NCBI GenBank assembly: GCA_965229095.1
Contig: OZ245855.1
Coordinates: 2,914,001 to 2,978,000, forward strand
DNA: 64,000 bases
Source of the DNA: Taibaiella sp965229095
GTDB taxonomy: Bacteria; Bacteroidota; Bacteroidia; Chitinophagales; Chitinophagaceae
Reading direction: 5' to 3'
Shown here: in pieces, positions 35,184 to 42,820 of the stretch
Position numbering within the stretch: position 1 is the stretch's first letter
How the letters are laid out: every line of letters starts with the position of its first letter
Notes under the pieces: generated by a model
What the model was told of the DNA's origin: nothing
Databases searched by the model: none
What the model saw: the letters and a program-made list of their open reading frames with translations, nothing else
Position numbers and translations under genes: made by a program

Positions 35184-35754
35184 CTCTTACAAAAAGTCCA
35201 TTATTTACAGTATTATAAGCGATTAAACCTTCTTCCCTGCTCCAAAAAAAGCATGTAAAATAAATGTGCTCTCCATATTGTTCAACATTAATTCCATTTG
35301 CATAATGATATACAGAGGTCAGTTTTCTCCCAGCCAAGACGGTGTCAATCGCAACTGGGTCGGGGTTTTCGGAGTTGATTTTAATCGGCCCTAGATTGCC
35401 TAAATAAATGTATGGAAGTTTTCCCTTCCATCCTTCGGTAGTGATGGTAATAAAGGGTTCAATATGATTATAAGCATTCTTTGAAAAAAATTTGAAAGCA
35501 ACAAGATATATTTCGCTTTCTGTTTCGCTTAATTCGACTTTATTACATTTCGTGTAATAGTTATTAATGTTATCAACACACAGTGTATCAATTACTCCTT
35601 TTGCATTTCTATAAGTAACCTTTTGGCCTTTTTTAAAATGAATTACCCATTCTTTTTGTGTAACATCTAATTGTACCCTTTTACAATTTTCAGTACAGGC
35701 TTGGAGAAAAAAGAAAAGTAAAAACAAAAATGAATTAAATCCCATAAACTTCAT
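35155..35754 (-). CDS. Lipoprotein, putative immunity protein
   Basis: 199 residues from the ATG at 35754, chosen because it gives a lipoprotein signal (FNSFLFLLFFFLQACTE, Cys19). The mature domain is beta-rich (KEWVIHFKKGQKVTYRNAKG, EGWKGKLPYIYLGNLG). No family recognised. The usual boundary repeat is absent at its 3' end because the IS1 fragment joins there. About 257 bp separate it from the preceding cassette. Confidence 0.6.
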   Translation of the reverse strand: MKFMGFNSFLFLLFFFLQACTENCKRVQLDVTQKEWVIHFKKGQKVTYRNAKGVIDTLCVDNINNYYTKCNKVELSETESEIYLVAFKFFSKNAYNHIEPFITITTEGWKGKLPYIYLGNLGPIKINSENPDPVAIDTVLAGRKLTSVYHYANGINVEQYGEHIYFTCFFWSREEGLIAYNTVNNGLFVRVGNDSIPNK

Positions 35755-35999
35755 AAAGTATAGTTTTTTAATCCTAGCCTTATCCAAAGCTAAGATTACG
35801 GTTTGATTAGATGACATTTCACATTATCGATGAAAACAGTATACCTGACCTGATTTTTATAGCTTCTGTATTGCTAATTATTTCTATTTAGGGTCATATA
35901 ATAAGAGAGAGCAACTATTAGGTTACCTACTCTTAGTATTACTCAAAAATCACACCAATTCATTTTCAGGCACTTGAAATGTTCAATTGTGAATATCAA

Positions 36000-36016
36000 C
36001 ACCGAGGAACACTACC
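36000..36016 (+). repeat. Boundary repeat overlapping the stop codon of the 36012 gene
   Basis: CACCGAGGAACACTACC; read on the coding strand its GGTAGTG supplies the TAG stop codon of the immunity-like gene. Confidence 0.6.
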
Positions 36017-36398
36017 ATTTAATTACTCCCCGATTAGGGTGACTAATCAAGATTTCATTTTCGATTTTTTCTCCCTTTTCTTTGAGAAAATTTTTAAAAT
36101 CTTTTAATAACTCTTCTAAAAATAGTTCTTCTTTATAGGACAGGTCAAACAGATAGAAATCTCTTCCTTTAAAAAAGGATTTTATCGCTTGAATATCCTC
36201 TTCAGGGTAGTTGTAAGAGAACTCTGTATCAATGTCATTCAACAGGTAGTGATAGTATAGCTCATTTCCGTCATCTTTAGTAAAATACGCAGTATCTCCA
36301 TCTTTAGCACGCAACTTTAATTTTTCATACCCATAGATAAATTGATCAAAGGCAAGCAACACGCTTTTCTTTGAAATAAAAAAAGACAGAACTTCCAT
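36012..36398 (-). CDS. Cytoplasmic hypothetical protein, putative immunity protein
   Basis: 128 residues, acidic, no signal peptide: GDTAYFTKDDGNELYYHYLL, YPEEDIQAIKSFFKGRD, FLEELLKDFKNFLKEKGEKI. Its ATG (36398) directly follows the TAA of a toxin-tail remnant (36399-36401), a typical toxin-immunity junction. Family not identified. Confidence 0.65.
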   Translation of the reverse strand: MEVLSFFISKKSVLLAFDQFIYGYEKLKLRAKDGDTAYFTKDDGNELYYHYLLNDIDTEFSYNYPEEDIQAIKSFFKGRDFYLFDLSYKEELFLEELLKDFKNFLKEKGEKIENEILISHPNRGVIKW

Positions 36399-36615
36399 TT
36401 ATTTAGATTTAGTGTGGTTGATCGCATCCATTAACTCTTTCTCAGTTTTATACGCATTTACACCTTTCGTCACCACAGGGTCTCCCGTAAGGGTCCCTGA
36501 GGATATCTTCCCTATCTCTACTACCAGATAAAGATCGAAGATCACTACTTTAAACTTGATCTTCTTTTGCAATTTACTAAATAAAAGAGCCCGAATGGAG
36601 TGTCACTTCTGGCAC
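36399..36615 (-). pseudogene. C-terminal remnant of a toxin, truncated next to IS1
   Basis: Open frame ending FDLYLVVEIGKISSGTLTGD ... ELMDAINHTKSK and a TAA; upstream it runs into a stop near the IS1 copy. No start codon. It abuts the 36012-36398 gene, so it is best read as the end of an RHS C-terminal toxin cut off by the insertion. Confidence 0.5.
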
Positions 36616-36642
36616 AGATGTTCCTTTTATATCTCCGAACAG

Positions 36643-37341
36643 TCAACCAAAGAAGTAGATCAGCAGGCAAGCACGAAGCATGGTTATACTTCTGCTAAAA
36701 CAGATTGTTCTCCTGTTCAACCTCTTTAAATGTGTACGTAAGGTAAGGTTCTTGCGTTCGATATGATTGGTGCCGAATGTATTTGTTCTGTGAATACGTT
36801 TGTCGATCAGGTAACGATAATTAATAAGCTTATCGGTGTAGATACGCCTTGCATTGGATAGTGTCAATGTTTTAAGGACAACATTCAAAGTCTTATTGCT
36901 CCTTGCTCCTACGTTAAAGCTTACCACTTGCCGGCTTGCTTTTTCCAATGCATACACAATCCAGATTTTCCTTTTCTTTCGCTTAACAAAAGTCTTGATC
37001 TCATCCACTTCATAGGTCCTGCCTTTGATAATAAAGGGAAGCTCAAGCTCCCCGGCTAATCGTAATATCCGTTTTATTACTGTTGTCGTGGATATTTTCA
37101 ACAATCTTGCTGTGCTACGAATGCCTACGCCTTCTTTGAGGAGGCGTATAATATTAGTGCTAATAGAGTTGCAGTAAGCTTTATAGCTATAATGGTCAAC
37201 TCTCGTTCTATTGCAGTTTCTGCATCTATAACGAAGTTTGCCAGAAGCTGTGTAGCCATGTTTGACGTAGATAGCACCGCAATGATCGCAGCATTTCCCA
37301 CCACCCACACATCTGGTACACGAGGTCTCATTTTGTTGCAT
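36643..37341 (-). CDS. IS1-family transposase
   Basis: 232 residues in one frame. N-terminal InsA-like zinc ribbon (CDHCGAIYVKHGYT, CRNCN), helix-turn-helix (GIRSTARLLKISTTTVIKRI), then the InsB-like DDE part: YEVDEIKTFVKRKKRKIWIV, IYTDKLINYRYLI, NHIERKNLTLRTHLKRLNRR. Complete length and intact acidic residues suggest it could be active. Terminal inverted repeats could not be fixed; the element lies between a toxin remnant (36615) and the palindrome at 37365. Confidence 0.85.
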   Translation of the reverse strand: MQQNETSCTRCVGGGKCCDHCGAIYVKHGYTASGKLRYRCRNCNRTRVDHYSYKAYCNSISTNIIRLLKEGVGIRSTARLLKISTTTVIKRILRLAGELELPFIIKGRTYEVDEIKTFVKRKKRKIWIVYALEKASRQVVSFNVGARSNKTLNVVLKTLTLSNARRIYTDKLINYRYLIDKRIHRTNTFGTNHIERKNLTLRTHLKRLNRRTICFSRSITMLRACLLIYFFG

Positions 37342-37364
37342 TACAGGCGATTTTTAAGCCTAAA

Positions 37365-37400
37365 AATAAACTGGATGGGCAAATGCCCATCCAGTTTATT
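37365..37400. terminator. Long perfect palindrome beside the IS1 copy
   Basis: 17-bp arms (AATAAACTGGATGGGCA and complement) with a 2-nt loop, followed on + by TAGTATT and preceded by A-rich sequence; works as a two-way terminator in form. Confidence 0.55.
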
Positions 37401-37460
37401 TAGTATTCAGGAAATATTACTACTAGAAATCAATCATTTAGATCATGAATATTCTTCAAC

Positions 37461-37521
37461 CACACATCTGATACACTACCAGGTTATTTCTTTATTCACA
37501 AGTGACGTATGGAACACTACC
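37461..37521 (+). repeat. Two boundary repeats, 3' of the LRR gene
   Basis: CACACATCTGATACACTACC (37461-37480, type 2), then a 40-bp type 1 unit (37482-37521) starting GGTTATTTCTTTATT and ending GGAACACTACC. The 40-bp unit is nearly the same as 49836-49875. It ends 2 bp before the stop codon at 37524. Confidence 0.7.
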
Positions 37522-37523
37522 CC

Positions 37524-38285
37524 CTAATCCACTATTACCTTTTTATTACCATGCTCTGAGAATATATTTTTAATACTGTCGACATTTATTGTCTGCAACT
37601 TTTTCATTGTGTGCTTTTCGGAAGGGTAGGAAATAAGAAATGTATTTATCGTTTTAGATGAAAAAAAGCATTTTGGAATAGACCGAATTGGATTATAATA
37701 AAAATTGATGTATGTTAATGACGGATTACAGATTTCCTTGGGAATTTCTCGAATATTGCAAGCTTCCATAGATAGATATGTGAGATTAGGGAAACGTGTC
37801 AAAATAAAAACGAGGTCCTTCTCCTTCAAACTGCAATTACTTAATGAAATCCCGGATATTTCCTGACACTCTGCCATTTGCCTAGGAATTTCTCGTATTG
37901 GATTTTCCAACAGGTCAATAACTTTTATTCTTTTTAATAAATTAATATTTCTAGGCACTGTCTTTAGCCCCATTCTCTGGAATCTCACAATTTCCAATTT
38001 AGGCAATCCGCTCAACAATTTAATAGCCTTTGAAACGTCAATATGTTTAGTATTATAAAATATTACTTCTTCAACATTTTGACAGTATTTGAGCCATGAT
38101 GGCAAATACAGCAAACAGTAACCATCGTCGCGCTCATCTTCGAACCTTAAAGTCTTCAATTTTGATATTGAGTCTATCTCCTTAAAAGTTGGTTGAGCCA
38201 ATGTAGTTTCCGTTATGCTTACGACTAGCAAGCATAGAATTAAACATGCCTTATACAACGTCATATTTTCTCTATTTGATTTCAT
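37524..38285 (-). CDS. Secreted leucine-rich-repeat protein, putative immunity protein of the orphan toxin
   Basis: 253 residues. Signal peptide (TLYKACLILCLLVVSITETT ... LAQ), then LRR units: LPKLEIVRFQRMGLKTVP, LLKRIKVIDLLENPIREIP, FPNLTYLSMEACNIREIP, NPSLTYINFYYNPIRSIP. The ATG at 38285 overlaps the toxin frame by 14 bp; the ATG at 38264 is an alternative with a shorter signal sequence. LRR proteins are among the known immunity types in RHS loci (SUFU, LRR and similar). Binding to the JAB-like toxin is inferred from position only. Confidence 0.7.
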   Translation of the reverse strand: MKSNRENMTLYKACLILCLLVVSITETTLAQPTFKEIDSISKLKTLRFEDERDDGYCLLYLPSWLKYCQNVEEVIFYNTKHIDVSKAIKLLSGLPKLEIVRFQRMGLKTVPRNINLLKRIKVIDLLENPIREIPRQMAECQEISGISLSNCSLKEKDLVFILTRFPNLTYLSMEACNIREIPKEICNPSLTYINFYYNPIRSIPKCFFSSKTINTFLISYPSEKHTMKKLQTINVDSIKNIFSEHGNKKVIVD

Positions 38286-40164
38286 CTTGACCTTCTTTCA
38301 CATTATAGAATTTCCTTTCGTCGAAAGAGCCGCTTGCTCCCTGTTTTAATCCAGTATTATTACCATTACGATCATAATAGTTTTCCTTAGAAGAGGATGA
38401 GCCATAAAAATAAACGTTTCCATCCGTACCAGAAATCACAAACTCATTAACATCTCTTGCTTCATCGATATCCCATTCACTAGCCTTAACACCATATGTC
38501 ATAACACTATTCGATTCTGGATGGTAGTGCCATACGTAAGCTAGATAATCACTATAACCGCCACTTACTCTCGCATCTTCAATCGCCTGATACTTCTTCC
38601 CATTGGGATTTACTCCGTCGTAAGTTGAATTATATGGATTTATTGATCTACTACCTTGACCACCAGATCCGCTTTTACCATTTTCAGCCCTTACATGTTC
38701 AACTTGTAAACTACCTTTTGCGTCTACAGTTTTAACCCCTCTTCCCCCAACTTCAAAATCTCTTGGTGGTTTATTCTTATTACGCCCGAAAGAATAAATG
38801 ACAGCTTTTATCTCTTGTCTTTGAGCATAGCTGGGTAATTCCCTTTGCATTTCAGGTTTTAGCATGGTAATGCTCTTCTGCGCTTTTATCTGTTCCGCAA
38901 CTTCGTCGTTTGTCACAACAATTACTCTTCCATCACCCACTGTAGTTTGGTCTCTATATATTATTTTACCACTTTGATTAAAATAGTCCGTATTTCCATC
39001 AGGATCGATTTTCCAAATTGGGGTTCGCCCAAGTGTAGAGTAAGTACTTTCCCAAGGCTTAACAACTGGGTCAGTATTTAAACGTTGCCCTGTCCTCGTA
39101 TCATACTCCCAAAACTTAGCAGTATTATGATTCCCTCTCCCTGCCCACTCATTCACCTTCTCTTGTCCGTTAAAGCCAAAGCGGTAACGGTCTCTATCAC
39201 CAGGGCAGATATCCACCAACACATGCTCCTGCTTCAATACCGGTTTTTTCACACAGATCCTGCGCATCGCTGCCTGGAAGGGTCCCGGTATCACTACCTT
39301 AAACTCCGGTTTCGAAGGTACGAAATTAAGGGTATAGGTACCTTTGGTGCCTACTAATTTACTGGCCAGTACAGTCCAGTTACCATTCTGCTCTTCCAGG
39401 ATCCCTATGGTAGGGGTACCGCTCACCAGGTTGCTTATCTCCAGCGTTAGGCTCTGGCTTATATTGGGTACGCAGTTGAAGCCAAAGCTTACTATTTCAC
39501 CGGTTTTTACATCGGCTACGATATCGCTGCCCACCACTTTGACACTGCCTGTGGTAGCGCCTCCCGTGGGTTTACTATAATCATAATTGGGCCAGGTCCA
39601 GTCGCTCACATAATAGCAGCTATCCACCCAGGTGGTCACCCATTTGGTCTGCGTCATCGTGATACAGCCCCCGCTTACTACAGGCGGCACTTCCGGCTGT
39701 GGCTTCACTTCTTCCAATATAAAGTTATCGATATAATATTTTACATTAATGCCCGTAGGGGTAGTATTGGGTGTCGTAATGGCAAACCGCACAAAGATAG
39801 CCGAAGGCGCTGTGAAGTTAAGTTCGTAGGTACCGCCCGAATACATCCCGGTCACGGCCAGATTAGACCCGTTATTGCCATTGATGGCATTAAAATACGC
39901 CGGGCCTGCCGTGATCATGGTACTGGCATCATAGGTGATCCTGGCACGGTACTGCTTGCCCGCGGTCAATACCATATCCCGGATGGTACCATACCAGGGC
40001 CCTTGTACATCCACCCGCATACGCTGGTTCTCAATACTGGTGCCATTACCCGACTGCCAGCCCTGGAAGGTATTATCACTGAAATCCGTATACAATACCA
40101 GGATATTACCCAGCACATTACTGATCGACGATATGCTGTCGGTACCACGACCGGGCATCAGCAT
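38272..40164 (-). CDS. Orphan RHS C-terminal cassette with JAB-like toxin domain
   Basis: 630 residues from the first in-frame ATG; the frame is open from 40182, just after a stop, and reads DYYPFGMLMPGRGTDS at once, so there is no RHS N-terminus. Residues up to about 360 (nt 39085) repeat the main RHS protein almost exactly, including a carbohydrate-binding-like domain and DRYRFGFNGQEKVNEWAG. The RHS cleavage-type motif P-x4-DP-x-G is present (TPIWKIDPDG). The last 240 residues differ: VWHYHPES ... KASEWDIDEA has the HxHP...SxxD pattern of JAMM/JAB metallopeptidases (Toxin-JAB type). Likely silent until joined to an RHS gene. The LRR gene downstream is the putative immunity partner. Confidence 0.75.
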   Translation of the reverse strand: MLMPGRGTDSISSISNVLGNILVLYTDFSDNTFQGWQSGNGTSIENQRMRVDVQGPWYGTIRDMVLTAGKQYRARITYDASTMITAGPAYFNAINGNNGSNLAVTGMYSGGTYELNFTAPSAIFVRFAITTPNTTPTGINVKYYIDNFILEEVKPQPEVPPVVSGGCITMTQTKWVTTWVDSCYYVSDWTWPNYDYSKPTGGATTGSVKVVGSDIVADVKTGEIVSFGFNCVPNISQSLTLEISNLVSGTPTIGILEEQNGNWTVLASKLVGTKGTYTLNFVPSKPEFKVVIPGPFQAAMRRICVKKPVLKQEHVLVDICPGDRDRYRFGFNGQEKVNEWAGRGNHNTAKFWEYDTRTGQRLNTDPVVKPWESTYSTLGRTPIWKIDPDGNTDYFNQSGKIIYRDQTTVGDGRVIVVTNDEVAEQIKAQKSITMLKPEMQRELPSYAQRQEIKAVIYSFGRNKNKPPRDFEVGGRGVKTVDAKGSLQVEHVRAENGKSGSGGQGSRSINPYNSTYDGVNPNGKKYQAIEDARVSGGYSDYLAYVWHYHPESNSVMTYGVKASEWDIDEARDVNEFVISGTDGNVYFYGSSSSKENYYDRNGNNTGLKQGASGSFDERKFYNVKEGQDEIK

Positions 40165-40173
40165 CCCGAAGGG
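39085..40173 (-). repeat. 1.09-kb duplication of the RHS core end (copy in the orphan cassette)
   Basis: Matches 51105-52193 with a constant offset of 12,020 bases and no indel, only scattered substitutions (the largest cluster near 39560-39590). Beyond both ends the sequences diverge sharply. Confidence 0.9.
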
Positions 40174-40182
40174 ATAGTAATC

Positions 40183-40449
40183 TTAGGGCAGTTTTGATAG
40201 CAGGTGCAATAATAGGTGCATTATTTTTTCAGGTGGGAAAAGCAATGACATGGCAAGAGCCACAGCAACAATAAGTCCACGAAAAATATACCTATATCGC
40301 TGCTCCCGCATAGCATACTTGCTGACGTCATGAGTACTCCCAACGAATTGCGTTCTCCCGCTTTTATAAGATGCTTCCTGCTTTAGCGGAGCACGAATCC
40401 TTTTCTTTCTAGGCATACTTTCGTTTTTAATTGATGCTTTCCTTTTCAT
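40183..40449 (-). CDS. Small basic protein with C-terminal membrane helix
   Basis: 88 residues from the ATG at 40449: basic N-terminal half (MPRKKRIRAPLKQEASYK) and a C-terminal helix (FRGLIVAVALAMSLLFP). Stop codon immediately before the orphan RHS cassette, whose first codon follows. No family recognised. Could be a remnant at the island edge. Confidence 0.4.
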   Translation of the reverse strand: MKRKASIKNESMPRKKRIRAPLKQEASYKSGRTQFVGSTHDVSKYAMREQRYRYIFRGLIVAVALAMSLLFPPEKIMHLLLHLLSKLP

Positions 40450-40559
40450 CGGTGACAAAGCTATTTCCCTATCTCCGGATACGAAAGGACAGTAAAATAA
40501 CTTTGCCACCAATACAACATTGCAAAGGAAAAATCAATTTAAAAATTTTCCATCCGGAG

Positions 40560-40579
40560 AAGTGTATCAGCACTTTTGG
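40560..40579 (+). repeat. Direct repeat copy 1 near the recombinase genes
   Basis: AAGTGTATCAGCACTTTTGG. Internally symmetrical: AAGTG and CACTT flank a 6-bp spacer TATCAG, the form of a tyrosine recombinase core site. Second copy at 40673. The rest of the 40450-40839 gap holds nothing else recognised. Confidence 0.55.
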
Positions 40580-40672
40580 AAAATCCGTCCCTCTATTCAG
40601 CAAAGCGCTCCAATAGCCTTTAAAACGCAGTTTTGATCAGTAAATGAGCTTTTTATTCGCTCGCCCAAACTA

Positions 40673-40692
40673 AAGTGTATCAGCACTTTTGG
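40673..40692 (+). repeat. Direct repeat copy 2 near the recombinase genes
   Basis: Same 20 bp as at 40560, 113 bp apart, same orientation, about 150 bp from the 3' end of the recombinase gene at 40840. Confidence 0.55.
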
Positions 40693-40839
40693 GAAAGTAT
40701 TGGTCTTCAAAAAGGGCTTGAAATACCAGCGAAATATCTTTTCTGCCGTTGTGTCCCCTGGCCAAAATCAGTACAGAAGCGGGATACATACCTGAAGAAT
40801 TATTTTTTCTGCTTTTTCGTCCCTGAAAGGTTAGCTGTT

Positions 40840-41760
40840 TCAGCTCAAAGGATGGAAACGGTTGATGTCTTCCGACAATTGTTCTGTACAATATACCTGG
40901 TAGGCTTCTGTGGCACTGATGTATTTATGCCCTGCCAGGTATTGCGTTTTGCGTAGGCCCTGTTTCTTTAACCAGTGTACAATAACGGATGTCCTTATCT
41001 GCTTGGCATTTTTTAAGGCTGGCAATTGAAGCTTAAGGTTGGCTATCAGTTTTTGCAGGCTGTTGTGTAGTGTTTGCCCTTGACGGGTACTGAAAAACAG
41101 GTGTTGGCTTTCTTTACCCGAAATACAGAGTAATTGTTTCCTGGTTTGTTGCAGGTATTCTAGTATTGCAGGTACCTGTTGTGCCTGTAGCGGGAGTTTT
41201 CGGTAAGCGTATTTTCTACTGCCGGAAACGGCGATGCTTCCCTGCCCTATGATTACATCGGTTACTTTGAGTTGATGCAGGTCTGTTGTCGTTAATCCCT
41301 GGAAGGCCATTAATCCTAGTATTACCTTATTACGTTTCCTGGATAAAGTTTGCTGCAACTGAGGTGGCACTTCTCTATCGTATTGTCTTTCGGTATGGTA
41401 GCGTTGGTACAGGTCTTCTAATTGTTCGGGTGACAGCAAGGTATCCAGTTCTTTTCGTTTACTGCCTTGAAGGTTGATTTGTGTTACAGGATTATTCGTC
41501 ATTATTTCCTGGGCTATCAGACAAAGGAAGAAATGATTGATGGCTACTAGTTCGGATTGTATGCTGGCTGGTTTTAATCCTTCTGTATTCAGGTGTTCTA
41601 TATAGCGGATGATATCTGCATATTGTGTGTTGGTATGTTCCATTTTGTTTTTTGCAAGCCAGTGCTGAAAACGGTTTACCCTGGACAGATATGATGCTAT
41701 GGTTGTTTTACTATAGCCTTTGCGCAATAGGTAGGCTTTGAATCTAATTGTTGCTGTCAT
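40840..41760 (-). CDS. Tyrosine recombinase-like protein with degenerate active site
   Basis: 306 residues. N-terminal SAM-like core-binding domain (FKAYLLRKGYSKTTIASYLS) and a C-terminal catalytic fold. The first catalytic Arg is replaced (GLTTTDLHQLKVTDV, where the family has GLR-x-x-E/D), and the HxxR box reads KQIRTSVIVHW, keeping only Arg. The second His-region and Tyr are kept (LAGHKYISATEAYQVY). It probably acts as a non-catalytic partner of the complete recombinase upstream, with which it overlaps by 4 bp (ATGA). Known parallels: multi-recombinase elements such as Tn554 and RIT elements. Confidence 0.8.
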   Translation of the reverse strand: MTATIRFKAYLLRKGYSKTTIASYLSRVNRFQHWLAKNKMEHTNTQYADIIRYIEHLNTEGLKPASIQSELVAINHFFLCLIAQEIMTNNPVTQINLQGSKRKELDTLLSPEQLEDLYQRYHTERQYDREVPPQLQQTLSRKRNKVILGLMAFQGLTTTDLHQLKVTDVIIGQGSIAVSGSRKYAYRKLPLQAQQVPAILEYLQQTRKQLLCISGKESQHLFFSTRQGQTLHNSLQKLIANLKLQLPALKNAKQIRTSVIVHWLKKQGLRKTQYLAGHKYISATEAYQVYCTEQLSEDINRFHPLS

Positions 41761-42710
41761 GTGGAAGGGATGAGATGGGTATAGAGTTGGGTGCTTTCCA
41801 GACTGCTGTGTCCGAGGAATTCAGAGATAGCTTCTATGGTCATACCGTTTTGCAATAAATGGGTTGCAATGCTGTGCCGGAGTGTATGCAATCCTGGTTT
41901 CTTTTGTTGGAGTGTGCTGCTATCGCTATGGTCTGCCAGCAATTGCAAACGCAGCAATAAGGTTTGTCCACTTATGCGGTGACCTCTCGTACCGATCAGG
42001 AATGCATTATCTTTCTTATTGGCTTTACGAAGCAAGGGCCTGCTTTCATAGTGATATTGTTCCAAGTCTTGCTGTACCTTCCTGGGTATTGGTACAAAGC
42101 GTTCTTTATAATTCTTGCCTTTGCGTACGTGTAGTATTGAATTTGACCAATTAATATCAGAAGCATCAAGCTGTACGCCTTCGTTCCTGCGTAGTCCGCA
42201 GCCGTAATAAATGCCCAACATGGCCTTATCCCTTAAATGTAACGCCTCCGGTAACCATACAGGGGTATTGTTCTTTGCTGGTTTTGCTGCAATGGTAGCT
42301 GCTGTATCGTATAAGGATCGTATTTCCTGTTGGGTCAGTACTTCTGGATCATTTTTATCATTGCCCAGGCTCAGGAAGGTTGCAGGGATCAGTAAATGGT
42401 ATTGCTTGCGCAGGTATCCGGTAAGCAGGGTTATGGCTTGCATGTGCTTTTTCAGGTAGGCTATACTTAAACCGCCTCCCTGTCTTTCGTTTCTGCGTTG
42501 TTGCAGGTGGTACAGGTATTCTTTTATCGTATCGGTGCTGATGTCCCTGATTTTGTCTTTTTGTTGTTGTTCGCAGAAATGTAAAAATTCTTGTACATGG
42601 TTTGTGAGGTAGTAGATGCTGCTGGCTGCATAGTTTAGGGTGGTAAGCCAGGATTCATATTCTGCATGTAACAGCAAAAAGGCTTTGCTTTTGATCGGTA
42701 AGGATTTCAT
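41757..42710 (-). CDS. Tyrosine recombinase/integrase (XerC/D-like), complete active site
   Basis: 317 residues. Core-binding domain (SSIYYLTNHVQEFLHFC) and catalytic domain with all key residues: Arg in YYGCGLRRNEGVQL, Lys in VRKGKNYKERFVPI, HTLRHSIATHLL (HxxR), LGHSSLESTQLYTH (His and Tyr nucleophile). Catalyses site-specific strand exchange. Middle gene of an apparent operon (AAA+ ATPase upstream by 110 bp, degenerate partner downstream, overlapping). Confidence 0.9.
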   Translation of the reverse strand: MKSLPIKSKAFLLLHAEYESWLTTLNYAASSIYYLTNHVQEFLHFCEQQQKDKIRDISTDTIKEYLYHLQQRRNERQGGGLSIAYLKKHMQAITLLTGYLRKQYHLLIPATFLSLGNDKNDPEVLTQQEIRSLYDTAATIAAKPAKNNTPVWLPEALHLRDKAMLGIYYGCGLRRNEGVQLDASDINWSNSILHVRKGKNYKERFVPIPRKVQQDLEQYHYESRPLLRKANKKDNAFLIGTRGHRISGQTLLLRLQLLADHSDSSTLQQKKPGLHTLRHSIATHLLQNGMTIEAISEFLGHSSLESTQLYTHLIPST

Positions 42711-42820
42711 AGCAATTGTTATGCGGTGGAAAATTGTAAAGGCGGGTATGGTATTTTACTGAGCTATTGAGCCGGTAGCGTTTATGTGCTGGTTATGAGC
42801 ATAATAAAAGGCCCAGTATA

